NCBI GenBank assembly: GCA_964549445.1
Contig: CAZJVS010000001.1
Span: forward strand, 124,001 to 188,000
Length of the DNA stretch: 64,000 bases
Source: SpSt-539 sp964549445
GTDB taxonomy: Bacteria; Planctomycetota; Phycisphaerae; UBA1845; UTPLA1
Direction of reading: 5' to 3'
Below, one piece after another: positions 45,272-53,937 of the stretch (position 1 is the first letter of the stretch; each line of letters starts with the position of its first letter). The translations under genes were made by a program, and so were the position numbers. The notes beneath the pieces are model-generated. The model searched no databases. It was not told the origin of the DNA and was given only the letters and a program-made list of their open reading frames with translations.

Positions 45272-47227
45272 GTGACAGACCAACCGAAGAAACGCGGCGG
45301 GGCTTTCTTGCCGATTCTGGTGGCAATCATCGTAGTCGGGGCGATTGCGGCCTCGCCGCTTTACCTGCCGTCCACGCGATCGGAGCAGGACAAGCTCGAC
45401 GCCGAGTTGTCGCCGGCGGTGCAAAAGATCAGCTCTCAAATCAGCGCCGTAAACGCGGGCCTGGCGTCCGTCGCCGATCTTCGGAAACAGCTCGTGGCGG
45501 CCGACATCAAACTGTCGGCCGATGCAGCGGCGGCAGCGGCGAAGAATAAGGCCGCGGCGGCCGAACTCGAGAAGCACCTGGAGGAGACCGCCAAGATCCT
45601 GACGGCCGTGCAGCGAAAATACCCGAACATCGGCGAGGGGCAACCGCTTTCCGCGAAACTTGGTTCGGTTGAAAGCGCGGCACGAACCTCATATCAGCAA
45701 TTCGAGAAACTGCTCGCTGACAATGAGAAGGCGCTCGCGTCGGCCGAGCGCGACATCAATACGGTCCGAAACAAGACGGTGGGGGAGGCGAAGGCGAAGG
45801 ATAGCGTCGCGCTGAACCAGTTGGCGGCGCTGATCGCCTATCAGCAGGGGCTGATCGCAGCGAACCGGGCCGATCTGTTGCGAAGACTCGCGGCGGAGGA
45901 TCGGGCGGCGGCATTCTCGATGCTTCGGATGGCTTCGGACGCACGGAGCACCATGTCCGGGATCGACGCTCAGATGCCGGTTCAGATGATCGAGCAGACC
46001 GAGAAACTGATCGACATAACGAGGCGGCAACTGGATGCGGCGACGGCCGTGCTCGCACGACTGGACAAGGAGATCGCCGCGAGGAGTGCGGAAGTCGATT
46101 CGCAACGTCGAACGGCGGAAGATGCGAGGCAGTCGCTCTCGCAACTGGAGCGATCGGGGTCGTACGCTTCGAGCGATTATCGACGTCAGTACCAGCAGCT
46201 TGCGGACACCGCACGCGTGGCCGAGGCCCGCGCCGAGCGTCTGGAATTCGGGACGCTGGCCGGAGCAAAGGTCGAGGAGCCGCCGGGGGGCGACTTGCTC
46301 AGCGCGGTCTATAGCGGCGGAAAGGCCGAGCCGGGGTTGAATACGTTGCGGGCGCGGCGCGACGGCCTCAAGAGCGACACCGACGCGATGGCGAAGTCAC
46401 TGGATGCGCTTAACAAGCAATTGGAAGCGAGCAACGCCGTCAAGGCCGACCTTGAGAAGCAACGGGACGAGATCAAAAACCTTGGCGCGCAAGCGACCGC
46501 AGCGAACGACGATCTGGCAAAGCGTGCCGCGGCACTATCGACGGCCGCCCGCGCCGATGAGGCAAAGGCCGTGAAGGCGTGGGAGGTGGCGGCGCGAACT
46601 GCGGCGGACGCCGTCCGGGCGTCGCAGCAGCGCGCGCGTCTGGCGAGGGAAGCGTCTTCAAAGGCGCCGCCGGACAAGCCGAATCTCCGATTGAAGGAGA
46701 TTGCCGACGACAAGGACAGCGAGGCGTCGTCGCGATTCCTGGCCGGGCAGATTTATTCGGCGCAGGCTGAACTCGAGCTGAACCGAATGCTGGATTCGCA
46801 GAGCGCGACGGCACTGGCCGCGGCCCGTGCGAAGGTGACCGGGGAGACGCCGCCGGCCGCCTCAGCCGAGACGGGCGAGGCGCGAAAGCGCGGCGTCGAG
46901 TTGGCTGCGAAGGCGATCGATGAGCTGAGCAAGGCCGGCAAGGACATCGGGTCGGCCAGCCATACGATCGGCGGCACCCGGGTCCAGGGCAGTTTCTATA
47001 AGTGGCAGTTCCTGTCGGCCGAGGCCGCAGCACATCTGCTGATGTCGCAACTGACCGATTCGCCGAAGGACCGCGACGAGCAGCGAGAAAAGGCGAACCA
47101 ACTCCTCACCGAAGCGGCGAAGGGGCGCGAGGGCAGCCCACTGCTGGCGTCGACGATCGAGACGATCATCTACCTGCAGCGCACGTCGGGCGGCGGCGGA
47201 AGCGGTTCAACTGATTCAGCCGAGTGA
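45272..47227 (+). CDS. Long coiled-coil membrane-anchored protein
   Basis: A 651-residue protein starting at GTG 45272 (GGAG 8 nt upstream). One membrane helix near 10-30 (AFLPILVAIIVVGAIAASPLYL) is followed by an Ala/Lys/Glu-rich coiled coil of about 550 residues. The composition resembles TolA-like or tail-fibre-like cytoplasm-to-envelope spacers. The C-terminus (TRVQGSFYKWQFLSAEAAAH) is more compact. There is no enzymatic motif. It converges on ahcY with 2 nt between. Confidence 0.75.
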   Translation: MTDQPKKRGGAFLPILVAIIVVGAIAASPLYLPSTRSEQDKLDAELSPAVQKISSQISAVNAGLASVADLRKQLVAADIKLSADAAAAAAKNKAAAAELEKHLEETAKILTAVQRKYPNIGEGQPLSAKLGSVESAARTSYQQFEKLLADNEKALASAERDINTVRNKTVGEAKAKDSVALNQLAALIAYQQGLIAANRADLLRRLAAEDRAAAFSMLRMASDARSTMSGIDAQMPVQMIEQTEKLIDITRRQLDAATAVLARLDKEIAARSAEVDSQRRTAEDARQSLSQLERSGSYASSDYRRQYQQLADTARVAEARAERLEFGTLAGAKVEEPPGGDLLSAVYSGGKAEPGLNTLRARRDGLKSDTDAMAKSLDALNKQLEASNAVKADLEKQRDEIKNLGAQATAANDDLAKRAAALSTAARADEAKAVKAWEVAARTAADAVRASQQRARLAREASSKAPPDKPNLRLKEIADDKDSEASSRFLAGQIYSAQAELELNRMLDSQSATALAAARAKVTGETPPAASAETGEARKRGVELAAKAIDELSKAGKDIGSASHTIGGTRVQGSFYKWQFLSAEAAAHLLMSQLTDSPKDRDEQREKANQLLTEAAKGREGSPLLASTIETIIYLQRTSGGGGSGSTDSAE

Positions 47228-47229
47228 GC

Positions 47230-48489
47230 TTACGTTCCCTCGTCGCTCGAGGCGAGGTACTTGGTCTGCTCGGACGACAGCTTGTCGATCTTGACGCCCA
47301 TCGCCTTGAGCTTCAGCTCGCTGACCCAGTTTTCGATCGCGACCGGCACGTTGTGGACGCCCACCCGCAGGCGCCCGTTCTGTTCGCAGGCGTACGAGGA
47401 CGCAAGCGCCTGCGTCGCGAAGCTCATATCCATGACGCTGGCCGGATGCCCTTCGGCAGCGGCCAGGTTGACCAGACGGCCGTCGGCCAGCAAGTAGATC
47501 TTTCGCCCGTCCTTCATCACGTACTCATCAACGTTTGTACGTACCTGCTTGATGACCTTTTTAGCGAGCTTCTTGAGCGCCGGGATGTCGATCTCGACGT
47601 CGAAGTGGCCGCTATTGCAGACAACTGCGCCGTCTCGCATGCGGCGGAAGTGGTGGTCGGCGAGGATGTGCTTGTTGCCGGTGACGGTGATGAACAGATC
47701 ACCCGTCTTGACCGCGTCCTCCATCGTGCAGACTTCGTAGCCCTCCATGACCGCCTCGAGAGCGCGCAGGGGGCTGATTTCGGTGACCATGACGTGGGCC
47801 CCGAGGCCACGGGCGCGGGCGGCAACGCCGCGACCGCACATTCCGAAGCCGGCGACGACCACGCGGCGGCCGGCAAGCAACATGTCGGTCGCCCGGATAA
47901 CGCCGTCGAGCGTGCTTTGGCCGGTGCCGTAGCGATTATCGAACAGGTGCTTGGTCGCCGCGTCGTTGACGGCGATGACGGGGAACTTCAGCAGGCCCTT
48001 CTTCTCCATTGCACGCAGGCGGATGACGCCGGTCGTCGTTTCTTCCAGCGAGGCGATGACGTTGCCGGCTTCTCGCGTGCGCTTGTTGTGGAGCAGGTTC
48101 ACAAGATCGGCGCCGTCGTCCATGGTGAGATTGGGTCGCTTGTCGATGACGGCATTCAGGTGGTCGTAGAAGACCGGGACGCTTTCACCGCGACGGGCGA
48201 AGGTCGGCACGCCGAAGTCTTTTGAGAGACTGGCTGCGACATCGTCCTGAGTCGAGAGGGGATTGCTCGCACAGAGGGTCACGTCGGCGCCGCCGGCCTT
48301 CAACGTGCGCATCAAGTTGGCGGTTTCAGCCGTAACGTGCAGGCAACAGCCCATTCGCATGCCGGCCAGCGGCTTGTCCTTGGCGAAGCGATCTCGGACG
48401 AGGCGAAGTACCGGCATATCCGCGTCGGCCCATTCGATGCGCTTTTTTCCGCGGGGGGCGAGTTTTATGTCATTCACGTCAAACTTCAT
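47230..48489 (-). CDS. ahcY: S-adenosylhomocysteine hydrolase
   Basis: A 419-residue NAD-dependent enzyme that splits S-adenosylhomocysteine to adenosine and homocysteine, clearing the product of methyl transfer. LHVTAETANLMRTLKAGGADV and CASNPLSTQDDVAASL are the substrate-binding segments, and VVAGFGMCGRGVAARARGLGAHV is the NAD Rossmann loop. YLLADGRLVNLAAAEGHPASVMD is C-terminal and carries the catalytic His. The length matches the short SahH form of Thermotoga and archaea, lacking the roughly 40-residue insertion of the E. coli-absent classical type. No SAH riboswitch is apparent in the 64-nt leader. Confidence 0.95.
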   Translation of the reverse strand: MKFDVNDIKLAPRGKKRIEWADADMPVLRLVRDRFAKDKPLAGMRMGCCLHVTAETANLMRTLKAGGADVTLCASNPLSTQDDVAASLSKDFGVPTFARRGESVPVFYDHLNAVIDKRPNLTMDDGADLVNLLHNKRTREAGNVIASLEETTTGVIRLRAMEKKGLLKFPVIAVNDAATKHLFDNRYGTGQSTLDGVIRATDMLLAGRRVVVAGFGMCGRGVAARARGLGAHVMVTEISPLRALEAVMEGYEVCTMEDAVKTGDLFITVTGNKHILADHHFRRMRDGAVVCNSGHFDVEIDIPALKKLAKKVIKQVRTNVDEYVMKDGRKIYLLADGRLVNLAAAEGHPASVMDMSFATQALASSYACEQNGRLRVGVHNVPVAIENWVSELKLKAMGVKIDKLSSEQTKYLASSDEGT

Positions 48490-48553
48490 CGTTGCTCCTT
48501 CGTGTTTTGCGTAATTTCGAACGGGGCATGCTACGCGAAAGCCACGACGATCG

Positions 48554-50026
48554 CTACGGGTCGAATCGGGCGAGGGCTTCGCGAAGGGCCTGCGGCGACC
48601 AACTGAGCACGATGAAGCGGTCGGTCACTTTCAGGGCGGGACCGACGATTCCGGCCTGGAGGTACCAGAGCCCGTCGTCGGCGCGGTTGATCGACATGGC
48701 AAGCAGGGGGGAGCTTTTCTTTGATTGAAGGTACTTGGACCAGGCCGTGAACGCGGCATCGACTGCGGCCCGGGCGCGATCCGGGTCGCGAATCGGAACC
48801 GCGACTGTGAGCGCGAACGGGATGCGAAGCGGGTGCGGTGGGTAATCGAAAAGAACCAACTCGTCGCCGAGACGTGGCAGGATTTCCGTGTCGATGTCGA
48901 CGCCGGAATCCGACTCCGTTGCGGCCCACCACTTGCGCATTGCATCGGCGCGTGATTGACGCTGGGCGGCGAGGATTGCCGCGGCGGAATTTTCAATCAG
49001 TCGGCGCAAGGGGACGCGAAGGATTGCGAAATGCTTGGCTTCGGCAGGAATCCGCCCGCGAAGAGATTCATCACCCGCTCGGCGGGGCGTGTAATCGGCG
49101 AAAATGTCGCGCGACCCCCGACGGCAAACGCGGCGGAGCGTCCATTCCCGGCCGTCGAGACCGACGATCCAAAGTTCCCGATCATCCCCGGCGTTGCCAA
49201 GCGAGCCGATGACCGCCCGCAGTCGAGTGAGAATTACGTCCGGGAGGCGGCGTTGGGCCTGCCGGTGGTTTAGTGTGATGGAGACCCAGCCGCGGGGCGC
49301 GTCGCACCGGACCTGGGCGGCTCGAAACCACGGGTCGGCGGCCAGCGCAGCCGAGTCGCCGTTCAGGGTAGCAACCACCTGCTCCATGGCGCCGGCGCCG
49401 TACGTCACAATGAAAAGTTTGTCCATCGCCAGCCATTCGCAGACAGCCCACGCGGGGGCGCGGCGATCTCGGAGCCGCTGCACTTCGTAGCGACCAACCG
49501 GCTGGGTTGTCAGAGTAGCGACGGTGTTATTCGTGTAACGGCTGATGATGCGATTGAGCGTGGTGAGGACGGCGTCATTGTGTCCATTCGTGCGCAACAC
49601 GAGCGCGACCTGGAGCTGCTCCAGCCGAAAGCTGGGCTGCGAGGCGGTGGGGGAGGTCGATGGTGGGGCGGTGCCGCTGATATCGAGCAAGGCCACGGCG
49701 AATTCGTGACGAGCGAGCAATGGCAGGCAGCCGGCAATATCGGCGTATCCCTGTCCCTGGCCGGAAAGGACACCGCTGGTTGAGAGAAGTGCGAGGACCG
49801 CGTCGATCGTTGTTTCCGGGCCTGCGGCCGGACCCGTTGATGGCGCGCTCGTGACTAATTCCAAATCGCGCAGCGGCCGGCCGGACAGGACAACAACCGC
49901 GTCGGCGGGAATCGCGCCGAGAACCGTTGATCCGAGCGGGGGGGTGACGTCGGCAGACGCCGTAGCGGAGACTGCGAAACAGCAGCAGGTGGCGAGGAAG
50001 CGGCGCAGGTCGGTCGGGGACTTCAT
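48554..50026 (-). CDS. Secreted protein of unknown function (490 aa)
   Basis: The N-terminus is a signal peptide (LRRFLATCCCFAVSATASAD). The rest alternates short strands and helices, with IPADAVVVLSGRPLRDLELV near the start and FALTVAVPIRDPDRARAAVD near the end. This pattern is reminiscent of DUF3352-like exported proteins of planctomycetes. No catalytic motif or membrane segment is visible. It lies 64 nt upstream of ahcY on the same strand, but the two are unlikely to be functionally linked. Confidence 0.7.
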   Translation of the reverse strand: MKSPTDLRRFLATCCCFAVSATASADVTPPLGSTVLGAIPADAVVVLSGRPLRDLELVTSAPSTGPAAGPETTIDAVLALLSTSGVLSGQGQGYADIAGCLPLLARHEFAVALLDISGTAPPSTSPTASQPSFRLEQLQVALVLRTNGHNDAVLTTLNRIISRYTNNTVATLTTQPVGRYEVQRLRDRRAPAWAVCEWLAMDKLFIVTYGAGAMEQVVATLNGDSAALAADPWFRAAQVRCDAPRGWVSITLNHRQAQRRLPDVILTRLRAVIGSLGNAGDDRELWIVGLDGREWTLRRVCRRGSRDIFADYTPRRAGDESLRGRIPAEAKHFAILRVPLRRLIENSAAAILAAQRQSRADAMRKWWAATESDSGVDIDTEILPRLGDELVLFDYPPHPLRIPFALTVAVPIRDPDRARAAVDAAFTAWSKYLQSKKSSPLLAMSINRADDGLWYLQAGIVGPALKVTDRFIVLSWSPQALREALARFDP

Positions 50027-50124
50027 TCTGGTTTGCCGGGAGTCTATGCGAAGCGTGCGTGCGATGCGTTGCCAGCGGGGGCGGTTACGTCAATGTCGGT
50101 GGGCGCGTGCGGGGGAGGGGGGGG

Positions 50125-50499
50125 TCAGCCCCAGAAACGTTTGCGGGCTGGCGCTGCTGCTGCTGCGACGGTGCCGGATTGGGACGGTGGGGCGGCAAGT
50201 TTGTGGTGCAGGCGGGTCATTTCGATAATATGGCCGCGTTCGGCCTCGTCGATAAGCCGTTCGACCCGGACGAGGTCGCGGCGTTGCTCGGGCGTGAGCT
50301 GCTTGGCCAGCTCGGCCTGGAGTTTTCGCGTAATGTCGAGAGCCACTTTGAGCGGCTTCGGCCCCGAGTGAATCATCCTTGCACCCTCCACGGGCTGCGT
50401 GCCGCGATCAAACGGGCGTGCGAGGCCCGACCCCAGTTCGAGGCTGCGCCGGTCGGCCTCGTCGGGCCGGCAAGATTGATATTCCGCGTGCGTTGTCAT
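50125..50499 (-). CDS. Small hypothetical protein (124 aa)
   Basis: The ATG at 50499 has AGGA 7 nt upstream; an internal ATG at 50376 would give 82 residues. The middle (ALDITRKLQAELAKQLTPEQRRDLVRVERLIDEAERGHIIEM) is strongly helical and charged, perhaps a short coiled coil. There is no signal peptide. No family was recognised. Confidence 0.45.
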   Translation of the reverse strand: MTTHAEYQSCRPDEADRRSLELGSGLARPFDRGTQPVEGARMIHSGPKPLKVALDITRKLQAELAKQLTPEQRRDLVRVERLIDEAERGHIIEMTRLHHKLAAPPSQSGTVAAAAAPARKRFWG

Positions 50500-50864
50500 G
50501 TCAAGTCCTGATAATGTCACAACCCCGGCATCCAGCCCGGTTTAGGCCCGCGAACCGCATCGCGACGCACGTTCGGCGGCATTTGGAAGGTTACGATTTG
50601 AATCGCCGGAGCAGGTGCAGAAGCGATCTTTTTTATTTGCGATTCTCGCATTGCCCACTGCGCTGCAAACGTGGGTCTAACTCGCTCGTCCATTGCTGGC
50701 GGCGCGATACCCAGCCATGAAGCAAGGAAATTGCGCTCTCCGGGGCCACGCGCCAAGTGTGCAGATCATGGCGCGGGGGCCGACCGGTGGGGGGCGCGAC
50801 GGCTCGGCTGGACGCCCGCTGGCGGCAGGTCGGTGGAGCGTGTCTTTCGACTGCAAGTGGCCGC

Positions 50865-51074
50865 ATGATGGCGAGCGTGACCCAAACCCCACTTTCTAGC
50901 AATTCTATTATTCTATAATNNNNNNNNNNNNNNNNNNNNNNNNNNNNNNNNNNNNNNNNNNNNNNNNNNNNNNNNNNNNNNNNNNNNNNNNNNNNNNNNN
51001 NNNNNNNNNNNNNNNNNNNATGATGGCGAGCGTGACCCAAACCCCACTTTCTAGCAATTCTATTATTCTATAAT
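50865..51074. repeat. 55-bp duplicated contig ends flanking gap 2
   Basis: Positions 50865-50919 and 51020-51074 are identical over 55 bp and end exactly at the N-run, as in gap 1. The shared 55-mer ends within the AT-rich tandem unit, which may be why the assembly graph broke here. Confidence 0.92.
50920..51019. other. Assembly gap 2 (100 N)
   Basis: A run of exactly 100 N with 55-bp k-mer overlap on both sides. The contigs probably abut, though collapsed copies of the tandem AT-rich unit could be missing. Confidence 0.9.
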
Positions 51075-51097
51075 ACTATTATTCTATAATTATAGAA
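51060..51097. repeat. AT-rich dispersed element, copy B (tandem units plus palindrome)
   Basis: A 16-bp unit, CTATTATTCTATAATA, at 51060-51075 is repeated with one change at 51076-51091. The second unit leads into the perfect 16-bp palindrome TTCTATAATTATAGAA at 51082-51097. The palindrome also occurs exactly in copy C. Another half unit lies before the gap at 50905-50919. Confidence 0.8.
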
Positions 51098-51351
51098 GTC
51101 TGGTATTGCGGCCGGATTCGATTGTTGGTAAACTTCTTGTGTGTGCGCCGTCGGAGCCCTTGGCCGCTGCGGGGACATGGCGAGGCTCCCGGGAGCGGCG
51201 CGGGCGCGATAGCCGGTGGCCAAGTGTGCAAGCCGGCCGAGGGTCGAGGACGACTCCCCGGTTCGTACGCGGGAAAGCCATCGTCAAGAATTCGCTGAAG
51301 CTCACCCGCGGGAAGCGCGACGTAGCCACGATCAAGGAGCGATTTATAGAT

Positions 51352-51900
51352 ATGGCAGCACATCGAAAAGCGCGAAGACTTCAGAATCGATCGTCGGAAG
51401 CCCGGGCTGCGAAGCGGCCGCTTCCGCGTACCAAGGCCAATCCTGCATTGACCTGGTTTCCAGAGCTTGGAAGGGCGTCTGTGTGCTTTGGCGTCGGTGT
51501 GGCAATCGCCATCGCCGAAGCAGCCGGCGACCGGCCGCGTGTACGGATTCATCGCCGAAGTTCGTTTTCAGGCAAGGCGGGCGATCGCCACCGCCAGAGA
51601 CTGCTCGAGACCGTGCAGGATTCTGACCTGTCAAAATTTCTGGCCGCCTTCGGACAGCGCCGGCGACTGCAAATCAGCCGTGCGATACTGTCCGGCGCGA
51701 ACACGCATCATGAGTTGGCCCGGGTGAGTGGGCTTGCGCCGGGGCCGCTTTATCACCACATCAAGACGCTTGAGCGAGCCGGAATGCTGGTCATGGTGGA
51801 GCGAAATCGCTACGACCTCACGGCGTTCGGGCGCGATTTGCTCCTGGTCGCGACGATCCTCATCGCCAGCGCGAAGCGGAGAAATGAGCGAGGTCATTGA
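51352..51900 (+). CDS. Winged-helix transcriptional regulator (ArsR-like)
   Basis: A 182-residue protein. The C-terminal half is a winged helix: LSKFLAAFGQRRRLQISRAI, then ANTHHELARVSGLAPGPLYH with the recognition helix, then HHIKTLERAGMLVMVERNRY as the wing. The N-terminal half is basic and low in complexity, with no recognised domain. ATG 51352 is the best start; AAGGAG lies 13 nt upstream, which is long. It sits alone between the AT-rich elements and the convergent orphan operon. The targets are unknown. Confidence 0.68.
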   Translation: MAAHRKARRLQNRSSEARAAKRPLPRTKANPALTWFPELGRASVCFGVGVAIAIAEAAGDRPRVRIHRRSSFSGKAGDRHRQRLLETVQDSDLSKFLAAFGQRRRLQISRAILSGANTHHELARVSGLAPGPLYHHIKTLERAGMLVMVERNRYDLTAFGRDLLLVATILIASAKRRNERGH

Positions 51901-52013
51901 TCGGGCGTGCGCGGATCGTCAATTTGAGCCCCCTATTCAGGGTCTCATAACGCATGTTATGTTGCGTTCGCTGGCGCACCATTGTTTGACAACTGCGCCG
52001 GCCGGTCGGGACG

Positions 52014-52376
52014 TTATGACCCTCCAGCCCCGCCTGCACCACCGCGCCCGCCTTGGCGCATGAAGCGTGCGAGTTCGACTGAGTCCCACAATAGAATGGT
52101 CTGATTATTCAGGTTGTAAAAATACGCGGCCATGCGGCCGACAGCACCGTCGGTAATCATGACTAGTTCCCAGTTGGCCAGGAACTGATACGTCAGCATG
52201 ACATAGTCGCCGCCTCGATCGAGCTGCCCGAGGCCCATGGCCGGCGTGGGCAGAGAGACGATGACGAGGATGCCAACCAGCATGATCGTGGCAGTAATGG
52301 AAAGTACGCCGATCGCGAGCGAATCGCGGTTCAGGGGTCGGGACGCCGCGTTTTCCGACGGGGTCAGATCAGACAT
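52014..52376 (-). CDS. Single-pass membrane orphan, paralogue of its upstream neighbour
   Basis: A 120-residue protein with one helix near 21-43 (IGVLSITATIMLVGILVIVSL). The exported part (GDYVMLTYQFLANWELVMITD, then YFYNLNNQTILLWDS) matches in pattern the neighbouring protein's NYLMVSGSILQNHDVLYMID and HVFEVDRSTRRI, so the two look like tandem duplicates of one small beta domain. The C-terminus is Gly-rich. It is the last gene of a four-gene operon. The function is unknown. Confidence 0.65.
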   Translation of the reverse strand: MSDLTPSENAASRPLNRDSLAIGVLSITATIMLVGILVIVSLPTPAMGLGQLDRGGDYVMLTYQFLANWELVMITDGAVGRMAAYFYNLNNQTILLWDSVELARFMRQGGRGGAGGAGGS

Positions 52377-52379
52377 GGC

Positions 52380-52670
52380 TCAGCGTCCTCCCCGGAAGTC
52401 CCGCAGCAGGTCGCGGGCGTCACGATGAAAGATCCGACGGGTGCTGCGGTCGACCTCGAATACGTGCAGATCACGATTCGGCAGGTCGATCATGTAGAGC
52501 ACGTCGTGATTCTGGAGGATGCTGCCGGAGACCATCAGGTAGTTCGAAGCCAGGGGCGCACCCTGGGCAAATGCCGCGGACGGGCGGCCACTGACGATAA
52601 TCAAGGTCGTCAGCAGCAGCAGGTTCAGCCCCAGCAGAAGCACCACATATGCTCGTTTGGTCATGCACAC
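52380..52670 (-). CDS. Small exported or membrane orphan (96 aa)
   Basis: One N-terminal helix (YVVLLLGLNLLLLTTLIIVSG) acts as a signal anchor. The rest, from about 40, is a small beta domain with NYLMVSGSILQNHDVLYMID, which resembles one blade of a propeller. It shares its pattern with the next gene, 3 nt downstream. The start is ATG 52670 or 52664. No named family. Confidence 0.62.
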   Translation of the reverse strand: MCMTKRAYVVLLLGLNLLLLTTLIIVSGRPSAAFAQGAPLASNYLMVSGSILQNHDVLYMIDLPNRDLHVFEVDRSTRRIFHRDARDLLRDFRGGR

Positions 52671-52701
52671 TCTCCCGCCGCGCGAGCGGCTGGTTGGACG
52701 C

Positions 52702-52917
52702 TTATTGATTATTGATCCGCTTGCTGTTCTTGAAGGCGATTGCGAGACAGCCGATCAGGAAGGCGGCCGCGACGCCCCAGACGATCAGCGGCGAGCCGGG
52801 CTTGACCATTGGAATCGTGTCGCGGACGACGCCGGAGGTGGCGTCTTGTGCATTCGCTGCGGCAGCTGCGATCAGGCACAGCCCCCCCGCCGTCATCATT
52901 CGCCGTGTCGCCGTCAT
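52702..52917 (-). CDS. Small membrane protein (71 aa)
   Basis: A signal peptide-like N-terminus (MTAGGLCLIAAAAANAQ) is followed by a short exported stretch and a second helix (PLIVWGVAAAFLIGCLAIAF) with a Lys/Arg tail. The start overlaps the HYExAFE stop by ATGA, so the two are co-translated. The role is unknown. Confidence 0.65.
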   Translation of the reverse strand: MTATRRMMTAGGLCLIAAAAANAQDATSGVVRDTIPMVKPGSPLIVWGVAAAFLIGCLAIAFKNSKRINNQ

Positions 52918-53510
52918 GCGCGGTTCCTTTCGTGCCAGCCGCGCGGATTATATGAGTCCAAAACTGCCGGTAAAGCACCCGGCGGACGGTGACCTCGGGC
53001 GCCGCCGCCCCAGACATCGACCGGCGGACGCGCCAGCCGCCGAAATTCGTCCCGCGGCAAGCAGACAGTCTTCCAGCGAGGCGATCGGACGCGGCGGTGT
53101 GCGAGGTAGTCGTTGAGCAAGACGAAGCGTAGTTCATAGACGCGACCCGCGAAGCCGAAAAGGGCGTCCGACTCCCCCACCGATTGGCGGTTGAGCCAGT
53201 GAGCGAAGAGGAAGCCGGCCTGAAAACCGCTGCCGAAGACCGCGGTCCATTCGCTCAATCCCTCCAGATCGGCGGCGGTGACCCAGGTCTCGAGTCCGCT
53301 GTCGCGCGTCCGGGTTTGGCCGCTGACCTTTCGTCCCTTTACATCGACCAGATAGTTCGTTCCGCCGTTGCTGTAAACGATGTAGTCGAAGAGTTTGATT
53401 CCGGGCCGACCGGGGACGGCGCGTTTCATCTCCTCGACGATGACGTAAGACAACTCCTGGCGGTCGAGATACGCTTCAAAGGCCAGTTCGTAATGGGTTC
53501 GACGCGACAT
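52914..53510 (-). CDS. HYExAFE family protein
   Basis: A 198-residue cytoplasmic protein beginning MSRRTHYELAFEAYLDRQEL, which contains the HYExAFE signature that names this planctomycete-associated family. The segments KLFDYIVYSNGGTNYLVDVKG and GFLFAHWLN resemble a restriction-endonuclease-like (PD-(D/E)xK) core, with D in FDYIV, D in VDVKG and K in DVKGRK as candidate catalytic residues; that fold assignment is inference. ATG 53510 has AAGGCGG upstream. It is the first gene of the small operon. Confidence 0.85.
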   Translation of the reverse strand: MSRRTHYELAFEAYLDRQELSYVIVEEMKRAVPGRPGIKLFDYIVYSNGGTNYLVDVKGRKVSGQTRTRDSGLETWVTAADLEGLSEWTAVFGSGFQAGFLFAHWLNRQSVGESDALFGFAGRVYELRFVLLNDYLAHRRVRSPRWKTVCLPRDEFRRLARPPVDVWGGGARGHRPPGALPAVLDSYNPRGWHERNRA

Positions 53511-53937
53511 CAGAGCCGCCTTACTGCCGCGGGCCGGACTGGCATGGCAGCGCAAACGCTCCAAGCGATGAGCCCGCCGAGCGACGTGGCGCTGCGCCGT
53601 GCGAATCGACTCGGCCCGGGCGCCCTTCGAGGGACAGGTGCAGCGCCGCCCGCTGCACCGCGCATCACCCGCGAGGACTGCAGAGCGAGTCGAACCGCAT
53701 CGACCTTCACCTGATAATTACAGTATTCTATAATTCTATAATTATAGAATACTGTATTAGTTCCGTTCCGATCGAGAGAAGCCGGCGGTCTGCTCAGGTC
53801 GATCACGATCGAGATCGAGTTGGGCCGCTGCGAAGATGGCGCGGGGACGATGGGCCGCCCGACACACGCCGGGCCAAGCCTTTGCTCTTCAGGCCAGTGG
53901 CCACGAACGGGGGCTGCTTTCCGATGGAACGATCGCG
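53511..53937. other. Intergenic region with long AT-rich hairpin
   Basis: These 427 bases lie between hisS and the HYExAFE gene. Apart from the element at 53719-53756 I see no gene. An open frame through the hairpin on the minus strand lacks protein-like composition. Confidence 0.55.
53719..53756. repeat. AT-rich dispersed element, copy C (perfect 17-bp inverted repeat)
   Basis: Arms TACAGTATTCTATAATT (53719-53735) and its exact complement (53740-53756) surround a 4-nt loop. The inner 16-mer TTCTATAATTATAGAA (53734-53749) is the same as in copy B. The right arm shares an 18-mer with copy A. The surrounding DNA is GC-rich. Confidence 0.85.

Larger units (their letters stand above)
50521..51351. 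other. Non-coding region with assembly gap and AT-rich tandem element
   Basis: I see no convincing gene here. It holds the 100-N gap, the AT-rich element at 51060-51097 and two copies of the 12-mer GCCAAGTGTGCA (near 50750 and 51219). The open frame upstream of the winged-helix gene reads into this region but has no protein-like pattern before 51352. Confidence 0.5.

Noticed and set aside
48490..48553. SAH riboswitch before ahcY
   Set aside because: The 64-nt leader is too short and shows no recognisable riboswitch core.
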